Shown here: piece by piece, positions 17,076-24,664 of the stretch
Numbering within the stretch: position 1 is the stretch's first letter
Layout: each line of letters begins with the position of its first letter
Source of the DNA: an uncultured Pelagibacteraceae bacterium
Lineage (GTDB): Bacteria; Pseudomonadota; Alphaproteobacteria; Pelagibacterales; Pelagibacteraceae
Length of the DNA: 36,135 bases
NCBI GenBank assembly: GCA_902625715.1
Contig: CACOCP010000010.1
Location: 1-36,135 of the forward strand
Direction of reading: 5' to 3'
The notes under the pieces: model-generated
Seen by the model: only the letters and a program-made list of their open reading frames with translations
Databases searched by the model: none
Told to the model about the DNA's origin: nothing
Translations under genes and position numbers: made by a program

Positions 17076-18698
17076 ATGGCGCGATATATATTCGTAACCG
17101 GCGGCGTGGTATCATCTTTAGGAAAAGGATTATCTTCAGCATCACTTGGATATTTATTAAAATCACAAGGCTTTAAAGTGCGTATTAGAAAAATGGATCC
17201 GTATTTAAATGTTGATCCAGGCACCATGAGTCCATTTCAACATGGTGAAGTTTTTGTAACTGATGATGGGGCGGAAACAGATTTAGATTTAGGACATTAT
17301 GAAAGATTTACAGATATTTCTTCTAAACAGTCAGACAATATAACAACAGGAAGAATTTATTCAGACATAATAAAAAAAGAACGTAAAGGTGGATATCTTG
17401 GAAAAACTGTACAAGTTATCCCGCATGTAACTGATAGGATTAAAGAATTTATCAAGAAAGATATTACAAATGAAGATTTTGTAATATGTGAAATTGGTGG
17501 AACAGTTGGTGATATAGAAAGCTTACCTTTCTTGGAAGCTATTAGGCAGTTTTCAAATGAAAATGGAAAACTTAAATCGTTATTCATTCACTTAACTTTA
17601 GTTCCATTTATGAAATCCTCAGATGAAATTAAAACTAAACCTACACAACATTCCGTAAAGGAATTAAGAAGCATAGGTATTCAACCTGATATTGTTATAT
17701 GCAGATCAGAACAATCTATCCCAATTGATCAAAAGAGAAAAATATCACTGTTTTGCAATGTGCAAATAGAAAATGTAATAGAAACTGTAGATGTTAAAAC
17801 TATTTATGAAGCTCCTATAAGTTTTTTTAATCAAAAATTAGACAAACAAGTTCTTAAATACTTCAATTTAAAATCTAAGAGAAAACCAAATCTTAAGCCT
17901 TGGAAAAAAATTACAAATACAGTTTTAAATACAAGAAAAACTGTAAATATTGCAATAATTGGCAAGTATGTGAACTTAAAAGATGCATACAAATCTTTAG
18001 ATGAAGCTTTAACACATGGTGGAATTCAGAATAAAGTTAAAATTAATTTAATAAGAATTGAGTCAGATAAATTAAAATCAAACAATATAAGAAAAAAATT
18101 AAAAAATGTTTCTGGTATATTGATACCAGGAGGCTTCGGAAAGCGAGGTACAGAAGGTAAGATAGCTTGTATTAAGTATGCACGCGAAAAAAAAATACCT
18201 TTTTTAGGTATCTGCTTTGGAATGCAAATGGCAGTAATAGAATTTGCCAGAAACGTACTAAAAATCAAAAACGCAGGATCAACTGAACTTGATAAAAGAA
18301 TTTATCCAGTAATCGGATTAATAAATGAGTGGAGTAAAGATGGTTACATTATAAAAGGCACAGATAGAAATTTAGGTGGCACAATGAGGCTTGGTATATA
18401 TGATGCTTCGCTTAAAAATAATTCTGCCATAAAAAAAATATATAAATCATCAAAAATAAAAGAAAGGCATCGTCATAGATACGAAGTAAATAATAATTTG
18501 AGAGAGAAATTTGAAAAAAACGGTTTAATTTTTTCTGGCATGTCACCTGACAATAAATTACCTGAGATTATTGAATTAAATAGTCATCCATGGTTTATTG
18601 GTGTTCAGTTTCATCCAGAATTTAAATCTAGACCTTTAGATCCTCATCCTTTATTTTCATCCTTTATTAAAGCAAGCAAGTCTAATTATGCAAAATAA
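17076..18698 (+). CDS. pyrG: CTP synthase
   Basis: Makes CTP from UTP, ATP and glutamine. The 540-residue product is full length. The N-terminal synthase domain (about 1-265) begins ARYIFVTGGVVSSLGKG, the P-loop, with KMDPYLNVDPGTMSPFQHGE and CEIGGTVGDIES. The C-terminal class I glutamine amidotransferase domain has IPGGFGKRGTEGK, the nucleophile Cys in LGICFGMQ, and the His-Glu pair in GVQFHPEFKSRP. CTP is needed by both CdsA and Kdo activation, which suits the envelope-gene surroundings. Its last 11 nt overlap kdsA. Confidence 0.98.
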   Translation: MARYIFVTGGVVSSLGKGLSSASLGYLLKSQGFKVRIRKMDPYLNVDPGTMSPFQHGEVFVTDDGAETDLDLGHYERFTDISSKQSDNITTGRIYSDIIKKERKGGYLGKTVQVIPHVTDRIKEFIKKDITNEDFVICEIGGTVGDIESLPFLEAIRQFSNENGKLKSLFIHLTLVPFMKSSDEIKTKPTQHSVKELRSIGIQPDIVICRSEQSIPIDQKRKISLFCNVQIENVIETVDVKTIYEAPISFFNQKLDKQVLKYFNLKSKRKPNLKPWKKITNTVLNTRKTVNIAIIGKYVNLKDAYKSLDEALTHGGIQNKVKINLIRIESDKLKSNNIRKKLKNVSGILIPGGFGKRGTEGKIACIKYAREKKIPFLGICFGMQMAVIEFARNVLKIKNAGSTELDKRIYPVIGLINEWSKDGYIIKGTDRNLGGTMRLGIYDASLKNNSAIKKIYKSSKIKERHRHRYEVNNNLREKFEKNGLIFSGMSPDNKLPEIIELNSHPWFIGVQFHPEFKSRPLDPHPLFSSFIKASKSNYAK

Positions 18699-19515
18699 AA
18701 TAGTAAATTGTAACGGAATTGAAATTTCAAACAAAAATAAAATTTGTTTAATCGCTGGCCCATGCCAATTGGAGTCAGAGCAACACGCAATGGATATGGT
18801 TGGTAAAATAAAAGAAATTACTGAAAAATATAAAATAAGTTTAATCTACAAAACCTCATTTGATAAAGCTAACCGAACGAGTTTACAGGGAAAAAGAGGG
18901 GCTGGTTTAGAGAAATCTTTACCAATTTTTGATAAAATAAAAAAAGAGAATAATATTCCAGTTTTAACAGATATTCATAATGAAGATCAATGCTCAGTTG
19001 TTGCACCTCATGTAGACGTTTTGCAAATTCCAGCATTTCTTTGCAGACAAACTGACCTATTAGTTGCTGCTGCGAAAACTAAAAAAGTTATTAATGTTAA
19101 AAAAGGTCAATTTTTAGCTCCATGGGATATGGTCAACGTTACAAAAAAAATATCTGAAAGCGGTAATGAAAAAATTCTTGTAACTGAGAGAGGAGCAAGC
19201 TTTGGATATAACACGCTAGTATCTGATATGAGATCAATACCTATAATGGCAAAAAATGGTTATCCAATAGTTTTTGATGGAACACATTCTGTACAACAAC
19301 CTGGTGGTCAGGGTGATAAAAGTGGAGGACAAAGAGAATTTGTTGAATATTTATCAAGAGCTGCTGTTGCCGTTGGAATAGCCGCAATATTTTTAGAAAC
19401 TCACCAAGATCCTGATAACGCTCCATCAGATGGGCCGAACATGGTGCCATTAGACAAACTAGATGTTTTAATAAACCAAATTGTTGAAATAGATAATTTA
19501 ATTAAAAAAAATTAA
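18688..19515 (+). CDS. kdsA: 3-deoxy-D-manno-octulosonate 8-phosphate synthase (KDO8P synthase)
   Basis: Condenses phosphoenolpyruvate with arabinose 5-phosphate to give Kdo 8-phosphate for the LPS inner core. The 275-residue product has the family motifs LIAGPCQLES, YKTSFDKANRTS, GKRGAGLEKSL, VLTDIHNEDQC, the DVLQIPAFLCRQTDLL segment, VKKGQFLAPWDM, ERGASFGYNTLVSDMRS, VFDGTHSVQQPGG and HQDPDNAPSDGPNM. Together with the lpx genes it indicates that the organism makes a Kdo-lipid A. It overlaps pyrG by 11 nt and eno by 1 nt. Its product pathway and enolase both use phosphoenolpyruvate. Confidence 0.97.
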   Translation: MQNKIVNCNGIEISNKNKICLIAGPCQLESEQHAMDMVGKIKEITEKYKISLIYKTSFDKANRTSLQGKRGAGLEKSLPIFDKIKKENNIPVLTDIHNEDQCSVVAPHVDVLQIPAFLCRQTDLLVAAAKTKKVINVKKGQFLAPWDMVNVTKKISESGNEKILVTERGASFGYNTLVSDMRSIPIMAKNGYPIVFDGTHSVQQPGGQGDKSGGQREFVEYLSRAAVAVGIAAIFLETHQDPDNAPSDGPNMVPLDKLDVLINQIVEIDNLIKKN

Positions 19516-20768
19516 TGAGCAAAATTACAAAAGTTGTTGCAAGACAAGTTTTTGATAGCAGAGGCAACCCAACAGTTGAAGCAGAGGTATTTGTTAAAAA
19601 TTTAAGTTCAAGTTCAATTTGTCCATCTGGAGCATCTACTGGAACTTATGAGGCATTTGAAAAAAGAGACAAAACCAATAAAAAATATCTCGGTAAAAGT
19701 GTTTTTATTCCTATTAAATATATAAATACAGTAATCTCAAAAAAATTAAGAAATCAAAATATTCATAATCAAGAGAGAATTGATCATATTTTAATTAAAT
19801 TGGATGGTACCAAACAGAAAAAAAAAATAGGTGCTAATGCTATATTGGCTGTTTCTATGGCTGCAAAAAAATTATCAGCAAAAATAAAAAAAATACCGTT
19901 ATATAAAAATTTTCTAGTTAAAAGTAATTACAAGCTCCCATATCCATTAATGAATATAATTAATGGGGGTGCTCATGCAAATAATGGACTTAGAATTCAA
20001 GAATTTATGATTAGACCTGATAGGGCAAAGTCTTTTTCTGAAGCCGTTAGAATGTGTTTCATAGTAATAAATAATTTGAAAAAATTAATCAAACAAATGG
20101 GACACTCAACATCTGTAGGTGATGAAGGTGGTTTTGCACCAATGATTAATGATAATGATAGTGCATTAAAACTTATAGTAAAAGCAATCGATTTATCTGG
20201 ATTTAAAAACGGAAAAGACATTTCAATTTGTTTAGATGTTGCTGCAAACGAACTTATTAAAAATAAAAAGTATTCAATTCACTCTAAAAAATTTATTTCT
20301 GTTGATAAATCTATTAAACATTATTTGCAACTAATTAATAAATATAAAATTAAATCAATCGAAGACCCGTTTGGAGAAAATGATTGGACTGCATGGACTA
20401 AATTTTTAAGCAAAACACGAAAAGTACAAATAGTGGGTGATGATTTATTTGTAACTAATTTAGAAAGATTAAAAGTTGGATTTTTAAATGTATCAGCTAA
20501 TTCAATTTTAATTAAATTAAATCAAATTGGCACTGTAACAGAGACACTTGAAGTAATTAAATTTGCACAATTAATAGGTTATAATACAATTATTTCACAT
20601 AGATCAGGTGACAGTGAAGATACTTTTATCGCAGATCTTGCAGTTGGTACGAATTCAAATCAAATCAAAACAGGTTCATTAGCAAGGTCAGAGAGAGTTT
20701 CAAAATATAACCAGCTTATTAGGATAGAGGAAATGCTTGGCAGTAGTTCAGGAATGAATAAAATTTAA
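19515..20768 (+). CDS. eno: Enolase
   Basis: Interconverts 2-phosphoglycerate and phosphoenolpyruvate. The 417-residue product is slightly shorter than the usual 425-435. Catalytic and metal residues can be traced: SGASTG loop, GGAHANN, QEFMI with Glu, GDEGGFAP with Glu, the ICLDVAANE Asp, SIEDPFGENDW Glu, VGDDLFVTN Asp, LIKLNQIGT Lys, SHRSGDSED His, and KTGSLARSERVSKYNQLIRIEE with the second catalytic Lys. Some surroundings are less standard (GTYEAFEKRD after the loop), but nothing essential seems missing. It starts at the kdsA stop (TAATG). The 3' end overlaps the small convergent gene by 4 nt. Confidence 0.96.
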   Translation: MSKITKVVARQVFDSRGNPTVEAEVFVKNLSSSSICPSGASTGTYEAFEKRDKTNKKYLGKSVFIPIKYINTVISKKLRNQNIHNQERIDHILIKLDGTKQKKKIGANAILAVSMAAKKLSAKIKKIPLYKNFLVKSNYKLPYPLMNIINGGAHANNGLRIQEFMIRPDRAKSFSEAVRMCFIVINNLKKLIKQMGHSTSVGDEGGFAPMINDNDSALKLIVKAIDLSGFKNGKDISICLDVAANELIKNKKYSIHSKKFISVDKSIKHYLQLINKYKIKSIEDPFGENDWTAWTKFLSKTRKVQIVGDDLFVTNLERLKVGFLNVSANSILIKLNQIGTVTETLEVIKFAQLIGYNTIISHRSGDSEDTFIADLAVGTNSNQIKTGSLARSERVSKYNQLIRIEEMLGSSSGMNKI

Positions 20769-20965
20769 TCTGAACCCCATTTAACCTTATTCCAAATTCT
20801 CTCGTGAAAATAATAGAACAAGAGAGGAATGATAGAACCAACACCCAAAATACCAGCACCACTAAAGGTTCCAGTATAAATATAACCAAAAATCACCCAA
20901 TAAATAAATATAATCAATCTCCATGAAAATGTCTTGGCAACTGACCTCATTTTTCTATCTGCCAT
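20765..20965 (-). CDS. Small DUF2061 membrane protein
   Basis: Function unknown. The 66-residue product has the DUF2061 layout: RSVAKTFSWRLIIFIYWVIFG with the conserved Lys-Thr-x-Ser-Trp-Arg entry to a first membrane helix (about 16-33), a second hydrophobic segment rich in Gly (about 35-53), and the ending YYFHERIWNKVKWGSD with the conserved HERxW. It has one of the clearer ribosome binding sites of the window: AAGGAG (complement of 20970-20975) four nt before the ATG. It is divergent from dctP across 94 nt and overlaps the 3' end of eno by 4 nt. A link to the TRAP genes is not shown. Confidence 0.85.
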   Translation of the reverse strand: MADRKMRSVAKTFSWRLIIFIYWVIFGYIYTGTFSGAGILGVGSIIPLLFYYFHERIWNKVKWGSD

Positions 20966-21048
20966 AATTCTCCTTTTTAATTTTGTACAATTTATAGACT
21001 AGATCTCTTTATCTAATTTATATACCTTTCTTTTATAAAAAACTAACT

Positions 21049-21054
21049 AAGGAA
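21049..21054 (+). promoter_or_regulatory. Ribosome binding site of dctP
   Basis: AAGGAA lies 5 nt before the ATG at 21060. It fixes the start and is stronger than at most genes here, in line with high expression of a solute-binding protein. Confidence 0.6.
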
Positions 21055-21059
21055 ATAAT

Positions 21060-22034
21060 ATGAATAAATTTTTAAAAACAATTGTTGTTGTATTCTCAAC
21101 ATTATTCTTGAGTTTCACAGCTAATTCAGTTGAAGTAAAATTTGGACACGTAGGTAAACCTGGTTCACTTTTTTCTGCCTCAGTAGATCACTTTGCAAAA
21201 CTTGCTAATGAAAGATTAGGAAGCAAAGGTAAAGTTTCTGTATTTGGTTCTTCACAACTTGGTAAAGACAAACAAGGAATGCAAAAACTAAAATTGGGCA
21301 CGGTAAATATGTGGTTACCATCATCAGTGATGGCATCTATTCATGATGAATTTGGTGTATTTGATATGCCTTTTATTATTAAAGATAGAAACCACATGGC
21401 TAAAGTTGAAAAAAATGTTTTACCTGGAATGTTTAAAAATCTTGAAGACAAAACAGGATATAAAGTAATTGCTGTTTGGGAAAATGGATTTAGACATATA
21501 ACAAACAATACTAGGCCAATTAATACTCCAAATGATTTGAAAGGAATTAAATTAAGAACTCCTAAATCAAAATGGAGAGTTAAAATGTTCCAATCATATG
21601 GTGCAAACCCAACTCCGATGTCATTTTCTGAAGTATTTACAGCTTTAAAAACTGGAACAATGGATGGACAAGAAAACCCATATGCACAAATAGCTAGTGC
21701 TAAATTTCAAGAAGTTCAAAAATATTTATCAATTACAGGTCACGTCTATACTCCTGCTTATGTAACTGTTCATAAGGATCACTGGAGCAAGTTACCTGCA
21801 GATGTACAAGATATTTTAGAAAAGGCTGCTCAAGATACACAAAAGTTTGTTTATGCTGAAGCTGCTAAACTTGAAAAATCTTTATTAAAAGTAATTAAAG
21901 ATGCTGGCGTCCAAGTAAATGAAGCGGACAAAGGTGCTTTTATTGCAGCTAGCAAAGGGATCTATGATCAGTTTGGATCAGAAGTTCCTACAGGTGGCGC
22001 TTTAGTCGATAAAGTATCAGCTTTAGCAAATTAA
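21060..22034 (+). CDS. dctP: TRAP transporter solute-binding protein (DctP family)
   Basis: Periplasmic binding protein that captures an organic acid for a TRAP transporter. The 324-residue product has a signal peptide (about 1-23, KFLKTIVVVFSTLFLSFTANS). The DctP fold follows, with VKFGHVGKPGSLF, the ATG-like ordering helix FAKLANERLGSKGKVSVFGSSQLGKD split by a Gly/Lys linker, and FRHITNNTRPINTPNDLKG. The conserved Arg of GIKLRTP normally binds the substrate carboxylate, and GTMDGQENPYA lines the pocket. Ligands of such proteins range over C4-dicarboxylates, keto acids, sugar acids and ectoine; the sequence alone does not choose. A strong hairpin follows before dctQ. Confidence 0.95.
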   Translation: MNKFLKTIVVVFSTLFLSFTANSVEVKFGHVGKPGSLFSASVDHFAKLANERLGSKGKVSVFGSSQLGKDKQGMQKLKLGTVNMWLPSSVMASIHDEFGVFDMPFIIKDRNHMAKVEKNVLPGMFKNLEDKTGYKVIAVWENGFRHITNNTRPINTPNDLKGIKLRTPKSKWRVKMFQSYGANPTPMSFSEVFTALKTGTMDGQENPYAQIASAKFQEVQKYLSITGHVYTPAYVTVHKDHWSKLPADVQDILEKAAQDTQKFVYAEAAKLEKSLLKVIKDAGVQVNEADKGAFIAASKGIYDQFGSEVPTGGALVDKVSALAN

Positions 22035-22054
22035 TTTAATTTAATTTATCTAAT

Positions 22055-22077
22055 CAGGCCCTCATTCAGAGGGCCTG
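22055..22077 (+). promoter_or_regulatory. GC-rich hairpin between dctP and dctQ
   Basis: CAGGCCCTC (22055-22063), a loop of ATTCA, and the exact complement GAGGGCCTG (22069-22077) form a perfect 9-bp stem with seven G-C pairs, striking in this AT-rich DNA. No U-tract follows, so it is more likely an RNA-stabilising or partly attenuating structure at the 3' end of the dctP message than a full terminator. GAGGG in its right arm is the only Shine-Dalgarno-like sequence before dctQ and would be hidden in the stem. Confidence 0.8.
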
Positions 22078-22085
22078 TGTATAAT

Positions 22086-22595
22086 ATGAAATTACAAAAC
22101 TTTATTAATTCTTACGAAAAAATACTGAAACTAATACTGTTTATAATGATGGTGGCATTGGCAGTAACAGTTTTACTTGGAGTTACTTTTCGTTTTGCAG
22201 GTAGCGCATTAGTTTGGTACGATGAAGTTGCTGCAGTACAACTTGCATGGATTACCTATTATGGTTCAGCCTACGCTGCGTTAAAAGGTTCACATATTAG
22301 TGTTCCAAGTATATTCAAGGCATTTCCACTAACGCTTAGAAAAATTTTCTTCGTAGTCTCAAAAATAGTTGTTTATGGTTTCTTGTTATTACTAGCTTAC
22401 TACGGATATTTAGTTTTAACTCTCATTACTGGTGAAACATTGGTGACATTAGAATGGGTTCCACAACCATTTGTCCAATCTGTCATTCCAATTGCATCAT
22501 GTTTATTTATTTTATCTGAAACTTTAAGAATTCCAGAGGACTACAGAAATTTAGTCCTCCAATCAACAGGTGACGAGCAAACAGGAGACATTTAA
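22086..22595 (+). CDS. dctQ: TRAP transporter small permease (DctQ)
   Basis: Small integral membrane subunit that docks the binding protein and partners DctM. The product has four predicted membrane helices: ILKLILFIMMVALAVTVLLG, the region around the DctQ motif WYDEVAAVQLAWITYYGSAYAAL, IFFVVSKIVVYGFLLLLAYY, and a last one near VIPIASCLFILSETL. I chose the ATG at 22086 (169 residues). A GTG at 22077 in frame lies inside the hairpin arm and is less likely. The only Shine-Dalgarno-like bases are in that hairpin, which suggests weaker translation than dctP. It overlaps dctM by 1 nt. Confidence 0.9.
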   Translation: MKLQNFINSYEKILKLILFIMMVALAVTVLLGVTFRFAGSALVWYDEVAAVQLAWITYYGSAYAALKGSHISVPSIFKAFPLTLRKIFFVVSKIVVYGFLLLLAYYGYLVLTLITGETLVTLEWVPQPFVQSVIPIASCLFILSETLRIPEDYRNLVLQSTGDEQTGDI

Positions 22596-23878
22596 TGATA
22601 ATACTTACAATGTTTGCAGTTCTTTTACTTTTATTATCTATAAATGTACCTATAGCCATAGGCCTTGCTGTAACAACAATTATTGCAATGGTATTGAAGA
22701 CAGGTACAAGTTTTTTAATTGATACTGCAATCGTTATGTTTGATGGGTCAATGAAATTTCCATTAATTGCAATCCCTTTATTTATACTTGCTGGATCAAT
22801 TATGAATAGCGCTGGTATATCTAGAAGACTAATAGCTTTTGCTTCAGCTCTTGTTGGATTTATCAAAGGTGGTTTAAGCATGATTAACATTGCAACTTCA
22901 ATGTTTTTTGCAGAAATTTCTGGATCAGCTGTTGCTGATGTTGCTGCTCTTGGATCTATTTTAATTCCTGCAATGAAGAAAAAAGGTTACCCAGGTCCCT
23001 TTGCTGCTGCAGTTACTTCTTCATCAGCATCTTTAGCAATTATAATTCCACCATCAATACCAATGATTGTTTATGCTGTAATGGCCCAAAGTTCCGTTGT
23101 GCAATTATTTGTAGCTGGAATAGTTCCTGGTGTAATAGGTGGCTTTTTCCTAATGTTGGCTGCATATATCACTGCAAGACGAAAAAACTTTCCTGTTGAA
23201 GAAACATTTAATATTCCAAATGTTAAGAAAACTGCAAAAGATGCAGCATTAGCATTTTTATTGCCTATTATTATATTAGGTGGAATTTTTGGTGGAGTTG
23301 TAACTGCAACTGAAGGCGCAGGTTTAGCAGTTGTAGCGTCTTTAGTAATCGGTTTTATTTATAAAGAAATAGATTTTAAAAGATTGTACGAGTCAGCATG
23401 CGAAGGTGCAATTCAAACAGCTTCAGTAATGTTATTAGTAGCTGCATCTGTATTACTTGGCGAATTTTTAACAATTGAACAAATTCCACAAAAAGTTGCA
23501 GAGTCAATTATAGATTTTACAAATAATAAATATGCAGTTTTAGGAATTTTAAACGTCTTTCTATTAGTAATAGGTTTCTTTTTACATTCTGTTGCTGCAA
23601 TAATTTTAACAGTTCCAATTGTTATGCCTTTAGTTAATGCTGTAGGCATTGACCCAGTTCACTTTGGCATAATCGTAACTTTAAATTTAGCAATTGGTCA
23701 ACAAACACCACCAGTTGCAAGTGTTTTAGTTACAGCATGTTCTGTTGCTAAAGCTGATATTTGGGATGTTACAAGATCAAACATATCTTTTATTTGTGTA
23801 TTACTAGTATTGTTAATGTTAGTAACGTATGTTCCAGCTATACCGATGACACTAGTTGAATTTTTTTATAGGAGCTAA
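22595..23878 (+). CDS. dctM: TRAP transporter large permease (DctM)
   Basis: Main membrane subunit of the TRAP transporter, driving uptake with a sodium or proton gradient. The 427-residue product is the normal length and almost wholly hydrophobic, with about 11-12 helices. Typical DctM motifs are present: NVPIAIGLAVTT, FPLIAIPLFILAGSIMN, AEISGSAVADVAALGSILIPAM, GYPGPFAAAVTSSSASL with the following IIPPSIPMIVYA, and in the second half AATEGAG-like VTATEGAGLAVV, PIVMPLVNAVGIDPVHFGII and IGQQTPPVASVL. The start overlaps the dctQ stop (TAATG), and the crotonase gene begins immediately after its stop. Confidence 0.96.
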   Translation: MIILTMFAVLLLLLSINVPIAIGLAVTTIIAMVLKTGTSFLIDTAIVMFDGSMKFPLIAIPLFILAGSIMNSAGISRRLIAFASALVGFIKGGLSMINIATSMFFAEISGSAVADVAALGSILIPAMKKKGYPGPFAAAVTSSSASLAIIIPPSIPMIVYAVMAQSSVVQLFVAGIVPGVIGGFFLMLAAYITARRKNFPVEETFNIPNVKKTAKDAALAFLLPIIILGGIFGGVVTATEGAGLAVVASLVIGFIYKEIDFKRLYESACEGAIQTASVMLLVAASVLLGEFLTIEQIPQKVAESIIDFTNNKYAVLGILNVFLLVIGFFLHSVAAIILTVPIVMPLVNAVGIDPVHFGIIVTLNLAIGQQTPPVASVLVTACSVAKADIWDVTRSNISFICVLLVLLMLVTYVPAIPMTLVEFFYRS

Positions 23879-24661
23879 ATGAGCAAATTAATTAAACTAA
23901 ATAAAAAAAATATCCATTTAGTTGAAGTTGTTATTAATAGACCAGAAAAGTTAAATGCAATGACGAAGCCTATGTGGATTGAGCTAGGTAAAATCTTCAA
24001 AAAACTTTCTAAAAATAAGAACTTAAGATGCATAATTATAAGAGGTGAGGGTGGTAAATCTTTTTCACCAGGTAATGATATTGGTGAATTTAAAAAACAA
24101 AGATCTTCATCAAAATTAGCAAAATCTTATGGTAAATTTTTACATGGTACACTTGGAGCAATTTTTGATTGCCCAATACCAACAATTGCATTGATTGAAG
24201 GAATATGTGTTGGAGGTGGATTAGAAATAGCAGGATGCTGTGATATTAGAATTTGTGGTAAAAGTTCAAGGCTTGGAGTTCCAATTAAAAGATTAGGTTT
24301 AACAATGGCTGCAAAAGAACTTGAGGTACTTTTAAAAGTAACTAATTACACAACAGCGATGGAAATATTATTTGAAGGAAGAATATTTGGAGCTGATGAA
24401 GCATTACAGAAGAGACTGGTAAATAGAGTGGTCAATGATAAAGATGTTGAAAAAGAAGCTTATAAATCGGCTGAATTGATATGTGAAGGTGCTCCAAAGG
24501 TTGCTAGGTGGCATAAACAATTTGCAAAAAACATTTTAAAAAATGGAAAAGTTACAGAAAAAATAAATAATCTTGGTTATAAATGTTATGATACCCAAGA
24601 TTTTAAAATTGGATATCAATCTTTCTTAAATAAAACAAAACCAAAATTTAAAAATAAATAA
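23879..24661 (+). CDS. Crotonase-fold enoyl-CoA hydratase/isomerase family protein
   Basis: Acts on an acyl-CoA thioester; exact reaction unknown. The 260-residue product has the crotonase oxyanion-hole elements FSPGNDIGEF (about 62-71) and EGICVGGGLEIAGCCDIRI (about 107-125). Where ordinary enoyl-CoA hydratases have FGxPE with a catalytic Glu, this protein has LGVPIKRLG, with Ile136 in the Glu place, so simple hydration of an enoyl-CoA is doubtful. The next segment MEILFEGRIFGADEALQKRLVNRVV is standard. It starts next to the dctM stop with GGAG four nt upstream, and a CoA-transferase gene follows after 3 nt. So the pair likely processes the CoA ester of the substrate imported by the TRAP system. 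Confidence 0.85.
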   Translation: MSKLIKLNKKNIHLVEVVINRPEKLNAMTKPMWIELGKIFKKLSKNKNLRCIIIRGEGGKSFSPGNDIGEFKKQRSSSKLAKSYGKFLHGTLGAIFDCPIPTIALIEGICVGGGLEIAGCCDIRICGKSSRLGVPIKRLGLTMAAKELEVLLKVTNYTTAMEILFEGRIFGADEALQKRLVNRVVNDKDVEKEAYKSAELICEGAPKVARWHKQFAKNILKNGKVTEKINNLGYKCYDTQDFKIGYQSFLNKTKPKFKNK

Positions 24662-24664
24662 TAA

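Noticed and set aside
21000..21015. Inverted repeat TAGAT-N6-ATCTA in the dctP promoter gap as an operator
   Set aside because: Only five A/T-rich pairs per arm, expected by chance in this sequence; no regulator gene nearby.
22077..22085. GTG start for dctQ three codons upstream
   Set aside because: The codon lies in the arm of a perfect hairpin, and the ATG at 22086 gives a normal DctQ N-terminus.
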